A DNA stretch of 9,504 nt from Alphaproteobacteria bacterium (GCA_005884855.1 VAZS01000022.1:1-9504), one strand, 5' to 3'; counted from the stretch's first letter, positions 1 to 6,029 are shown. Translations and numbers: made by a program. Notes: generated from the letters alone by a model not told the origin.

Positions 1-2
1 AG

Positions 3-587
3 GCCGAAGAGGATCTCAAGGCGCTCGGCGGCGTCACCCGGCACGAACAACTATCGGACAACGTGTGGACCATCGCCAAGGGCCGCTTCAACTGGCTGCT
101 CGTCAATCTCGCCACCGCCTTTCTGGCTTCCTCCGTGCTCGGTCTGTTCGAGGGGCAATTGGAAAAAATGGTGGCGCTTGCGGTGCTGGCCCCGATCGTT
201 GCCAGTCAGGGCGGCAATGCCGCGACCCAGACCATGACGGTTGCGGTGCGCGCGCTGGCGACGCGCGAACTCGGCTCCAGCAACGCCTTTCGGGTGGTGC
301 TTCGCGAGAGTCTGGTCGGCCTCGTCAACGGGCTTGCATTTGCCATCATCACCGGCGTTGCCGCAGTGGCCTGGTTCAAGATTCCCGGACTCGGCATCGT
401 GATCGGGCTCGCCATTATCTGCAATCTCGTAGCCGGCGCGTTGGGTGGCATCCTGATCCCGATGGTGCTGGAGCGGGTGCGCGCGGACCCGGCGGTGGCA
501 TCGGGCACTTTCGTGACCACCATCACCGACGTGGTCGGCTTCTTCTCGTTTCTCGGCATCGCGACGCTGTGGTTTGGGCTGAAGTAA
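3..587 (+). CDS. mgtE: Magnesium transporter MgtE, C-terminal part (5' end outside window)
   Basis: The frame is open from the left edge to TAA at 585-587 and gives the last 194 residues of an MgtE-type Mg2+ channel of the inner membrane. What remains is the end of the linker that joins the cytosolic CBS region to the pore (AEEDLKALGG...), followed by the transmembrane domain. Recognisable family blocks are GRFNWLLVNLATAF, the conserved APIVASQGGNAATQT segment, and a final helix containing TDVVGFFSFLG. The Asp in that helix (codon 528-530) corresponds by family knowledge to the pore Asp that binds Mg2+ in Thermus MgtE. Hydrophobic helices alternate with short polar loops, as expected. The N-terminal gating domain and CBS pair must lie left of the window and cannot be judged. 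The next gene starts 118 nt downstream, so mgtE probably ends its transcription unit here, although no convincing terminator is visible. Confidence 0.95.
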   Translation, partial: AEEDLKALGGVTRHEQLSDNVWTIAKGRFNWLLVNLATAFLASSVLGLFEGQLEKMVALAVLAPIVASQGGNAATQTMTVAVRALATRELGSSNAFRVVLRESLVGLVNGLAFAIITGVAAVAWFKIPGLGIVIGLAIICNLVAGALGGILIPMVLERVRADPAVASGTFVTTITDVVGFFSFLGIATLWFGLK

Positions 588-653
588 ACCGCGTTTGAAT
601 GAAATGCCGGCGCTTTCGCGCAAACGCGCGCCCGATTCGCGGCACCGGCTTAT

Positions 654-672
654 CGTTAATCGAAGCTTAACG
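654..672. promoter_or_regulatory. CGTTAA-N7-TTAACG dyad, CtrA-box-like, upstream of the HTH gene
   Basis: The arms CGTTAA (654-659) and TTAACG (667-672) form a perfect 6-bp inverted repeat around TCGAAGC. The core TTAA-N7-TTAA (656-670) matches the known consensus of the alphaproteobacterial cell-cycle regulator CtrA. The site sits 34 nt upstream of the HTH start codon. It could be a CtrA site or an autoregulatory operator of the downstream regulator; the sequence alone does not decide between them. Confidence 0.45.
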
Positions 673-705
673 CGCTCAGCCGACACTCTTTAAGGGGAGT
701 CGGAT

Positions 706-1032
706 ATGCAGCGCTTGCGTCTGAAGGCCGATGGACGGATCGTCGAGTTGCGCGATGGGGGCGAGTTTCCGCTTGCGCCAGCGACGGCGCTGGGCGCTCC
801 GGCGATTGCTTCCGTGACGCCCGCCAACGGGAGTTCTTCGACTGCCGTGCGCGACCTTCGCCGGCGTGCGCGCCTCACGCAGCAGGAATTCGCGTCTCGT
901 CTTGGGGTTCCGGTTGAGACAATCCGCAATTGGGAACAGGGCAAACGTATGCCACGCGGGCCTGCGCGGGCGCTTCTCGCCGTCATCGCGCACGCTCCGG
1001 ACACAGTCTTTGCGGCTCTGGCCAGAACTTGA
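706..1032 (+). CDS. XRE-family helix-turn-helix regulator, antitoxin-like, without a partner
   Basis: This encodes a 108-residue protein. ATG at 706 is preceded by a good Shine-Dalgarno stretch (AAGGGGAG, 692-699). Residues 1-46 are a low-complexity Ala/Pro/Ser-containing arm. Residues 48-105 form a Cro/C1-type helix-turn-helix: DLRRRARLTQQEFASRLGV, then VETIRNWEQGKR as recognition helix and turn, then GPARALLAVIAHAPDTVFAAL. The WEQGKRxPxGPARALL pattern is typical of HigA-like antitoxins and related putative transcriptional regulators that sit next to RelE/HigB toxins. No toxin-like ORF is visible on either side: mgtE is upstream and an aldo/keto reductase with its own promoter begins 100 nt downstream. 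It is therefore best called a solitary DNA-binding regulator. Its target is unknown; the dyad at 654-672 is an obvious candidate. Confidence 0.85.
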   Translation: MQRLRLKADGRIVELRDGGEFPLAPATALGAPAIASVTPANGSSSTAVRDLRRRARLTQQEFASRLGVPVETIRNWEQGKRMPRGPARALLAVIAHAPDTVFAALART

Positions 1033-1074
1033 GGTCGGAAGCAAACGCAGCTCCGGAATGCACCCATGCGTTGG

Positions 1075-1103
1075 TTGGCAGCGCGACAGCGCACGGACAT
1101 AAT
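1075..1103 (+). promoter_or_regulatory. Sigma-70 promoter for the aldo/keto reductase
   Basis: TTGGCA (1075-1080) and CATAAT (1098-1103) are separated by exactly 17 bp. Each hexamer matches five of six consensus positions (TTGACA/TATAAT). Transcription would begin near 1110, leaving a leader of about 23 nt before the ATG at 1133. This makes the reductase independent of the upstream HTH gene. Confidence 0.65.
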
Positions 1104-1132
1104 GCGAATCTATTCGTGCGAGTATCCTTGAG

Positions 1133-1951
1133 ATGCGGTTCGTCGAAGCCAACGGTGCTGAAATCCCGGCAATCGGACTAGGGACCTGGGAACTGCGCGG
1201 CCCGACCTGCGCGCGCCTGGTCGAGCAGGCACTAAAGCTCGGCTACCGCCACATCGACACCGCCCAGGTCTATGAAAACGAACGCGAAGTCGGCCAAGGC
1301 CTGCGCTCCTCGAGGGTCCGGCGCGACGAGGTGTTCGTGACCACCAAGGTCTGGACCACTCATTTCGCTCCGAACGATCTCGAGCGATCCACCAAGGAGA
1401 GCCTCACCAAACTCCGCCTTTCCGAAATCGACTTATTGCTGCTGCACTGGCCAAATCCGCAGGTACCGCTGACCGAAACGCTTGGCGCGCTGGCTCATGC
1501 AAAGAAGCTCGGCATCGTCAGGCATATCGGCGTTTCGAACTTCACCGTGGCTTTGCTTGAGGAAGCGGCCGCGGTCTGCCCGGAACCTCTGGTGTGCAAC
1601 CAGGTCGAATACCACCCCTATCTCGATCAGAGCCGGGTCAAGGATGCATGCGCGCGGCACGGCATGGCGCTGGTAGCGTACAGCCCGGTCGCAAAGGGTC
1701 GCATCAAGAGCGACCAGACTCTGGCGCGGATCGGAAAGCCCTACGGCAAGACCGCGGCCCAGGTTTGCCTGCGCTGGCTCGTGCAACAGAATGTGTCGGC
1801 GATACCGCGGACCTCGCGTGTCGAACGACTGTCGGAGAACATCGACGTTTTCGACTTCGCCCTGTCCGATGGTGAGATGCGGCAGATTTCAAGTATGGGC
1901 AGTAAGACGGGGCGGCTCACGGATTACGGTTTCGCGCCGAAATGGGATTAA
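1133..1951 (+). CDS. Aldo/keto reductase (2,5-diketo-D-gluconate reductase type)
   Basis: This is a complete 272-residue NADPH-dependent oxidoreductase of the aldo/keto reductase superfamily, a single TIM barrel in the cytosol that reduces aldehydes or ketones to alcohols. The AKR catalytic tetrad is intact: Asp42 (HIDTAQVYENE), Tyr47, Lys72 (FVTTKVW) and His105 (LLLLHWPNP). Further signatures are IVRHIGVSNF (128-137), CNQVEYHPYLDQ (155-166), VAYSPVAKG (181-189) and the cofactor-phosphate loop AIPRTSRVERLSENIDVFDF (223-242). Length and the absence of long loops fit the bacterial DkgA/DkgB-like branch. The ATG at 1133 places MRFVEANGAEIPAIGLGTW at the usual N-terminus; its Shine-Dalgarno is weak (only GAG just upstream), but a strong promoter lies immediately before. 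Physiological substrate cannot be assigned; detoxification of reactive carbonyls such as methylglyoxal is a reasonable guess. Confidence 0.93.
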   Translation: MRFVEANGAEIPAIGLGTWELRGPTCARLVEQALKLGYRHIDTAQVYENEREVGQGLRSSRVRRDEVFVTTKVWTTHFAPNDLERSTKESLTKLRLSEIDLLLLHWPNPQVPLTETLGALAHAKKLGIVRHIGVSNFTVALLEEAAAVCPEPLVCNQVEYHPYLDQSRVKDACARHGMALVAYSPVAKGRIKSDQTLARIGKPYGKTAAQVCLRWLVQQNVSAIPRTSRVERLSENIDVFDFALSDGEMRQISSMGSKTGRLTDYGFAPKWD

Positions 1952-2006
1952 TGGCGGCTATGCCCGCGCGAGCAGCCGACAGGCTTGGCCGATGATTAGC
2001 GGCCCG

Positions 2007-2581
2007 CTAGCTCCCCATTGCCCGCCAGGCGCTCGAAGCGAACTGCCTCCGCCAGGTGACGATCACAACTGCCGCTGTCGATAGAAACAAAACCCAAGGA
2101 CTGACGAACCAGCCGAGATAGCCCAGTGCGAAGAAGAACGCGCGCTGGCCGCGATTGAAGTGCCTCCCTGCTGCTTCAAACAACCTGGTCGTTCGCAAGA
2201 CATGGGCTTCGGCGGCGGGGGTGTCGCGCTGTTGAGCCGGCGGCATCGCTCCCAGCAAGATGGCCACATAATTGAATAGCCGGTATGACCAGGCAAATTT
2301 GAAGAATGCGTAGACGAATATCAGGACCAGCCCGACGCATTTGATTTCCCAAAGCGCGGGCGAGGGGGTGAGATCGATCGGGAGGGTGCCAAAGACGGCC
2401 AGCGCTTCGGTCGTCGAACGCAGCAGAGCCACAGGCGGCGGATCCAGATCTCCCGGTACTGGTGCATACGGGCCGACAAGCTTTCGGCTCCATAAGCCGT
2501 GTGCTCCAGGGTGATGGCATACACGGTCCATTCCAGCACAAAGAAGCCAACTGCTAGAATGTCGACCCAATATGCGGCCAT
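2007..2581 (-). pseudogene. DUF599 family membrane protein gene, disrupted by an internal deletion and frameshift
   Basis: From ATG (complement 2579-2581) the minus strand encodes 49 residues typical of a DUF599 N-terminus: MAAYWVDILAVGFFVLEWTV, a first membrane helix, then SLSARMHQYREIWIRR. After about 2435 this frame turns to nonsense (LWLCCVRRPKR). The family resumes in another frame at about 2429: LLRSTTEALAVFGTLP, ALWEIKCVGLVLIFVYAFFKFAWSYRLFNY, then the C-terminal helices, ending at TAG (complement 2007-2009). From memory of the family, roughly 30-40 residues (a segment with a TQ/MQ-x-SLQNGxxFFAST-like helix) are missing between the two halves. This indicates a deletion whose length is not a multiple of three. 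A gene caller would report the C-terminal frame with a spurious N-terminus starting further upstream (complement 2741). Function of DUF599 is unknown. An assembly or sequencing gap is the alternative explanation. Confidence 0.75.
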
Positions 2582-2603
2582 GTTGCCCCTCCCGACTGTT
2601 TAT

Positions 2604-2670
2604 GCTGCCATGCGTGACCGCGCGCGGCAACCGCATGGTCTGTGGCTTGAGGGTCCGCGGGCTGCCATGC
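2604..2670. repeat. 10-bp direct repeat GCTGCCATGC in the divergent intergenic region
   Basis: GCTGCCATGC occurs at 2604-2613 and again at 2661-2670, start to start 57 bp apart. Both lie between the DUF599 start and the glutathione transferase start. They could be paired regulator sites or chance; no family-specific operator is recognised. Confidence 0.3.
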
Positions 2671-2698
2671 CAGTATGCCAGCGGGAAGGACTCGCCGG

Positions 2699-3355
2699 AT
2701 GACTTTGAAGCTCGTGATCGGCAACAAGAACTATTCGTCATGGTCGATGCGGCCGTGGCTGGCGCTGCGGGCCAACAACATCGAGTTCGAAGAAATATTC
2801 GTTCCGCTCTATACCGGCCCTGAGGACAAGCAGCGAATTCTTGATTTCACGCCTTCAGGCAAGGTGCCGGCGCTCGTCGACGGCGACGTTACGGTCTGGG
2901 ATTCTCTTGCCATCGTTGAATATGTGGCCGAACGATTTCCCCAAGCTGGGCTGTGGCCCGAGGATCGCGCCCGGCGGGCGCATGCTCGCTCGATTTCCGC
3001 GGAGATGCATTCGGGATTTTCAGCACTGCGCAATGAATGCGGGATGAACCTGCACCGGCCGATTCGCGCGATTACGCTATCAGCCGATGCGCGCGCCGAT
3101 GTCGCGCGGGTTCAGCAGATCTGGATGGAGTGCCGCGAGCGCTACGGCAAACTTGGTCCATTTCTGTTCGGAAGCTTTGGCGCCGCCGATGCGATGTTCG
3201 CGCCGGTGGTGCATCGGTTTCGCACCTATGCGATTCAGGTCGAGCCGGAGGTGCAGGTGTATATGGAAAGCATGATGGCCTTGCCTGCATTTCGGGAGTG
3301 GACGCGCGCTGGGCTCGCCGAAACTCTGATTGTCGAGAAGTTTGAGGAAGCGTGA
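2699..3355 (+). CDS. Glutathione S-transferase family protein
   Basis: This encodes a 218-residue soluble protein of the glutathione transferase fold. The start at ATG 2699 is chosen because AAGGA (2686-2690) sits 8 nt upstream and the protein then begins directly with the first thioredoxin-fold strand; an in-frame ATG at 2675 would add eight unlikely residues. N-terminal domain (1-82): LVIGNKNYSSWSMRPW, where the Ser13-Ser14 region is the expected catalytic-serine area; SGKVPALVDG with the cis-Pro57 that positions glutathione; and DSLAIVEYVAERFP (68-81), whose Asp-Ser replaces the usual Glu-Ser glutathione-binding pair. The helical C-terminal domain (about 90-205) contains FGAADAMFAPV with the structural Asp164. 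It resembles the YfcF/zeta-like bacterial branch, which conjugates or reduces small electrophiles. It is transcribed divergently from the broken DUF599 gene. Substrate unknown. Confidence 0.92.
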   Translation: MTLKLVIGNKNYSSWSMRPWLALRANNIEFEEIFVPLYTGPEDKQRILDFTPSGKVPALVDGDVTVWDSLAIVEYVAERFPQAGLWPEDRARRAHARSISAEMHSGFSALRNECGMNLHRPIRAITLSADARADVARVQQIWMECRERYGKLGPFLFGSFGAADAMFAPVVHRFRTYAIQVEPEVQVYMESMMALPAFREWTRAGLAETLIVEKFEEA

Positions 3356-3374
3356 ACGCGTTGCCGCATCCCTC

Positions 3375-3389
3375 GCCTAGAGTCTAGGC
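3375..3389. repeat. Palindrome GCCTAGAGTCTAGGC downstream of the transferase gene
   Basis: Two perfect 7-bp arms (GCCTAGA/TCTAGGC) flank a single G, 20 nt after the transferase stop codon. The one-base centre and lack of a following T-run argue against an intrinsic terminator. A symmetric protein-binding site is more plausible than a hairpin. Confidence 0.35.
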
Positions 3390-3496
3390 AGGAGCGGTTC
3401 CCGCCCCGGCAGGCCAAATGGTCTGAAATCCGAAAAAATGCCTCTAGCACGCTGAAAACATGCAAGATTCGGGTATTTGCCATCTGTCGATGTAAC

Positions 3497-3526
3497 TGGC
3501 CAACCGGATCGCCGCCGTGCTATAGA
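3497..3526 (+). promoter_or_regulatory. Possible promoter for the 63-residue small protein
   Basis: TGGCCA (3497-3502) and TATAGA (3521-3526) are 18 bp apart, each matching four of six consensus positions. The predicted transcript would start near 3533, about 70 nt before the TTG start codon. The match is mediocre. The rest of the 247-nt gap (3356-3602) shows no other gene. Confidence 0.3.
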
Positions 3527-3602
3527 GTTGGCGGGTTTGGACTAGGCCGTTGCAGCGAAAACCGTGGGCGCGGCCGACGTTTTTGCGTGATGGGAGAAGG
3601 CG

Positions 3603-3794
3603 TTGAAGCATAAATACAACGTTGGTGAGAGCGTCTATTTTACGGCCAGCAACGTGGCCCGTCCGGCCGCGAGCGGGACTTACGAGGTGATCCGGCTGCT
3701 TCCGACCGATGGCGACGACTGTCAATATCGGATCAAAAACTCGACTGAAGCTTTCGAGCGGGTGGCCAAGGAAAGCCAGCTAAACGTCTCCTGA
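3603..3794 (+). CDS. Conserved small protein of unknown function, TTG start
   Basis: This encodes a 63-residue protein beginning MKHKYNVGESVYFTASN and ending ERVAKESQLNVS. The start is TTG at 3603: GGGAG (3592-3596) lies 6 nt upstream, and the nearby GTG (3587) and ATG (3590) are in another frame. The composition (alternating Val/Tyr/Phe with Gly turns, then TYEVIRLLP and YRIKNSTEAFERVAKES) suggests a compact beta-barrel-like fold ending in a short helix. The GxxVYF...GTYEVxRLLP...YRIK pattern is one I associate with short conserved proteins in Bradyrhizobium relatives, but I know no assigned function. It has no signal peptide, membrane segment or cysteine pair, apart from one Cys in DDCQYRIK. 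It stands alone between two gaps. Confidence 0.75.
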   Translation: MKHKYNVGESVYFTASNVARPAASGTYEVIRLLPTDGDDCQYRIKNSTEAFERVAKESQLNVS

Positions 3795-3893
3795 AAGGCG
3801 CGCAAGGCCGGGTAGGGTTCCGTCCCCGCCGTCAAAAGGGCTCCGTTCTCATGACCACTCTGCATGGGCTGAGTGGAAGATCAGTTTCGCTGA

Positions 3894-4907
3894 ATGCGTT
3901 CTATGCTGCGTTGGGGGGCATCGCGCATGAACTGGGCTTGGGCTACATCGCTTGACCAATTCTGGCGTTCGCCGGTCTTCCCGATGTGGCTGACGTTGGC
4001 TGCGGCGGGATTATTTGGGATCATCCTCATGACTATGCTGTTGCGTCCTGAGAGATCTCTCGCGAATGGCACTGTCACCGTGATCATCACTGTGCTGGCT
4101 CTCGGCATCGCCGCTGCAGCGAGCTTTCGAGGCTTCGGTCCCGCCGCCGGCAGTGCCTCCGAGACAACCGCCTCCGCCCAGCCGCCGACCAACGCGGCGC
4201 TGCCGGCGTTGTCGTGCATCGATGATCTCGCGGGCGACACCGTTCTAGGGGCCTGTGAGAAGGCTCTGTTCGGTTCAGCCGAAACTGCCGCGGCTGCGGT
4301 ATCCTATGCGGCTTCCCAGATCAGCCGGCTGACCGCATTCGGAGATGTCGCAACCGCCAACCGAAGCCTGACGCCGGAATTGCAGACGCTACGGCGAGCG
4401 GTGGAGCGTGACCGTTACGGCCTGATGGCGCAGGTGTTGCTCGCTCGGGATCATTGTTCGCCATCCGATTGCGCAGCTTTCCGCGCTTTGACGGATAATC
4501 ATCAGATCGCGTCCAATATGGACGTACGAGTCTATGACGGCTTGGTTGCGCGCTATGCGCCGTCATGGAACGCGCCTGCCGCGGTGGCAGCAGCGCCGGC
4601 GCCCATGCTTGCTCCCGCGATGCCGACGGGCAAACCCACCAACGCCGATTTCCCCTCGGCAGCCTCGACCCCGGCGGTCAGCATCATGAGTCCCGAGCCG
4701 GGACCAGCCGCGTCCTCATCCGCACCGCGCCCGCCGCAATCGCCCCCACCGGCCGCGAATGCGCCATTACCGCTGGCGCGCCCCGCCGCGGCGGACACCC
4801 CCGCGGTGGCCACGGCCAAAAAGCCGGCGGCGCAGAAGCATACTGCCGGCCCGGTTCAGCTCGCGCCGCCGCCTGGAACCCCGGCGACCGAAACGTCCAA
4901 CGATTGA
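3894..4907 (+). CDS. Two-helix membrane protein with four-cysteine domain and Pro/Ala-rich tail, unknown function
   Basis: The ORF encodes up to 337 residues. Numbering from ATG 3894, two hydrophobic helices lie at about 29-50 (PVFPMWLTLAAAGLFGIIL) and 59-79 (TVTVIITVLALGIAAAASF). A folded-looking region at about 100-226 carries four cysteines (108, 121, 188, 193) in CIDDLAGDTVLGACEKALFG and ARDHCSPSDCAAF. The last 110 residues are almost entirely Pro, Ala, Ser and Thr, a disordered tail with lysines near the end. The cysteine region probably faces the periplasm, where two disulfides could form. The start is uncertain: ATG 3927 (Met12) has a G-run 8 nt upstream and leaves a short cytoplasmic tip, while ATG 3894 has only GGAAGA 13 nt upstream. 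I do not recognise a named family. It resembles conserved hypothetical proteins of Bradyrhizobium-type genomes. Confidence 0.8.
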   Translation: MRSMLRWGASRMNWAWATSLDQFWRSPVFPMWLTLAAAGLFGIILMTMLLRPERSLANGTVTVIITVLALGIAAAASFRGFGPAAGSASETTASAQPPTNAALPALSCIDDLAGDTVLGACEKALFGSAETAAAAVSYAASQISRLTAFGDVATANRSLTPELQTLRRAVERDRYGLMAQVLLARDHCSPSDCAAFRALTDNHQIASNMDVRVYDGLVARYAPSWNAPAAVAAAPAPMLAPAMPTGKPTNADFPSAASTPAVSIMSPEPGPAASSSAPRPPQSPPPAANAPLPLARPAAADTPAVATAKKPAAQKHTAGPVQLAPPPGTPATETSND

Positions 4908-4998
4908 TGGTTGAAGCCGCCGCGCGCCAGGAAGGCTTTGCATTTGTGTGCGAGTCAAAACCGTTTCCACTTTCCTGACCATACTCTAACGTCGTGCC

Positions 4999-5439
4999 AT
5001 GCCACTTCACCTCATAAAGCTCGCGGTCGGCTGCGAATCAGTCAAGGACCTCAAAGGCCGGATTGCGGAGCGAATGCGAACGGCGAAGAAAAAGGGCCTG
5101 CCGCTCCATCATATTCACATCACCCGCATGACGCCTAAACGGATCGATGAGCTGCTTGCGGGCGGTTCTCTGTACTGGGTCGTCCGGGGCGAAATCGCCG
5201 CCCGAGAAAAAATCATCGCTGTCGAACCGTTCAGGGACCGCGACGGCATCGGACGATGCCGGCTGGTGATGCGGCCCAAAGTGATCGCGGTCTCGCCACG
5301 CCCGATGCGGCCTTTCCAGGGCTGGCGCTATCTCGGCGAGGATGCCGCCCCACCGGATCTCGGCAGGGCTGCGGCCGCAAGCGTCGCTTCGATGCCCGAG
5401 CCGTTGCGGCGCGAACTGCGCGATCTCGGGCTGCTCTGA
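4999..5439 (+). CDS. DUF1489 family protein
   Basis: This encodes a complete 146-residue protein with the hallmarks of DUF1489, a family found mainly in alphaproteobacteria and without an established function. Visible blocks are MPLHLIKLAVGCESVKDL at the N-terminus, HHIHITRMTPKRIDELL (41-57), GGSLYWVVRGEI (57-68), DGIGRCRLVMRPKVIAVSPR (82-101), and RPFQGWRYLGEDAAPPDL (103-120). It has no signal peptide or membrane helix, so it should be cytosolic. ATG 4999 is the family start; its ribosome-binding site is poor. The gene follows the membrane protein by 91 nt on the same strand, so co-transcription is possible. A GC-rich hairpin and then the inverted-repeat-bounded block come directly after the stop. 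Confidence 0.9.
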   Translation: MPLHLIKLAVGCESVKDLKGRIAERMRTAKKKGLPLHHIHITRMTPKRIDELLAGGSLYWVVRGEIAAREKIIAVEPFRDRDGIGRCRLVMRPKVIAVSPRPMRPFQGWRYLGEDAAPPDLGRAAAASVASMPEPLRRELRDLGLL

Positions 5440-5452
5440 CCAATACTGGAGT

Positions 5453-5469
5453 CGCCGGGGACACCGGCG
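5453..5469 (+). terminator. Possible stem-loop after the DUF1489 gene
   Basis: CGCCGG (5453-5458) pairs with CCGGCG (5464-5469) around a 5-nt loop, beginning 13 nt after the DUF1489 stop. No T-tract follows, so this is at best a weak or Rho-assisted terminator. It ends 5 nt before the left inverted repeat of the adjacent block. Confidence 0.35.
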
Positions 5470-5474
5470 GCCGA

Positions 5475-5489
5475 TAGTGTCTCAGTTTG
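5475..5489 (+). repeat. Left terminal inverted repeat of the IS relic
   Basis: TAGTGTCTCAGTTTG is the exact reverse complement of 6055-6069. The identity ends sharply on both sides (A versus G outside, C versus A inside), which fits terminal repeats rather than a longer duplicated region. Confidence 0.7.
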
Positions 5490-5622
5490 CCAAAGTGAAT
5501 TTTTTAGTTAATGGGCCTTGTTTCGTGCGGGCGTCACGAGCGTCGATCAGGTCGACGATCTGCTCCATATTCCAGAGCGTATCGGAAACGCCAGCGGCAA
5601 GCTTCGCAAGGGAGGCCGGCAT
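5482..5622 (-). pseudogene. Remnant of a transposase C-terminus (antisense to the VOC leader)
   Basis: On the minus strand, reading toward a TGA at complement 5482-5484, the frame encodes LAAGVSDTLWNMEQIVDLID, then ARDARTKQGPLTKKFTLAN and stop. The pattern AAGVxDxLWxMExIVxLID followed by a basic (R/K)xGPxxKK tail resembles the extreme C-terminus of IS transposases common in rhizobia, where it follows a TPAMAAGV-like segment. Upstream of LAAGV the match fades and the frame closes at a stop that overlaps the VOC start codon, so only about 40 residues survive and the catalytic DDE domain is gone. The remnant has no start signal of its own. Family assignment is from memory of the motif and is moderate in certainty. 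Confidence 0.55.
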
Positions 5623-5624
5623 TC

Positions 5625-6029
5625 ATGCTTGACCATGTATTCCTATCGGTCAGCGACATCGAACGCTCGGTCGCCTTTTATACGCGGGCGCTGGCACCGC
5701 TTGGGATCACCGACCGCGTCGATTTTGACGGCAAGGATGGCCCGCTGGGGCATCCCGATCTCAAGGGCTTCGGCTGCAAAGGGCGGTTCATCCTTTGGCT
5801 GCGGTCAGGCGAGGTCGATAGCCGGGCGGCGCATGTCGGTTTCATCGCGAAGTCGCGGGGCGAGGTCGACGCGGCCTATGCGGCCGCGATGGCGGCAGGC
5901 GCGAGCGACAATGGCAAACCAAGTGCCAGGCTTTACTACGATCCACGCTACTATGCCGGCAACGTGTTCGACCCCGATGGCTATAGCCTCGAATTTGTTT
6001 ACAAGAGCTGGCAGCACCAGAAGCCGTAA
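5625..6029 (+). CDS. VOC (glyoxalase/dioxygenase) family protein
   Basis: This encodes a 134-residue protein of the vicinal oxygen chelate fold: two beta-alpha-beta-beta-beta modules that hold one divalent metal ion. ATG 5625 is chosen because AGGGAGG (5609-5615) precedes it by 9 nt and the protein then starts with the canonical MLDHVFLSVSDIERSVAFY; an earlier in-frame ATG at 5511 would translate through transposase-remnant DNA. Expected metal ligands are His4 (LDHV), His70 (AAHVGF) and Glu123 (YSLEFVYKS), all present. The C-terminal NVFDPDGYSLEFV motif is typical of glyoxalase-like and extradiol-dioxygenase-like proteins. The substrate cannot be predicted; members include isomerases, dioxygenases and thiol transferases. 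The whole gene lies between the two 15-bp inverted repeats and is convergent with panC. Confidence 0.88.
   Translation: MLDHVFLSVSDIERSVAFYTRALAPLGITDRVDFDGKDGPLGHPDLKGFGCKGRFILWLRSGEVDSRAAHVGFIAKSRGEVDAAYAAAMAAGASDNGKPSARLYYDPRYYAGNVFDPDGYSLEFVYKSWQHQKP

Noticed and set aside
51..686. 211-codon open frame on the minus strand
   Set aside because: It lies opposite the clear MgtE frame, has no recognisable motif, and is His/Arg/Gly-rich as expected for an antisense shadow in GC-rich DNA.
676..1152. 158-codon open frame on the minus strand opposite the HTH gene, considered as a missing toxin partner
   Set aside because: Its sequence has no RelE/HigB-like features and is Arg-rich shadow composition; the HTH frame is supported by domain motifs and a Shine-Dalgarno.
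1997..2009. TAGCGG-C-CCGCTA dyad between the convergent genes as a bidirectional terminator
   Set aside because: A one-base centre leaves only a short stem and there is no T-run on either strand.
2007..2741. Single 244-residue reading of the minus strand as one intact gene
   Set aside because: Only its C-terminal half resembles DUF599; the first part is non-family sequence, while the true family N-terminus lies in another frame.
5511..5624. In-frame upstream ATG at 5511 as start of the VOC gene
   Set aside because: The added 38 residues are basic, non-family sequence that reads through the transposase remnant; the ATG at 5625 has a strong Shine-Dalgarno.
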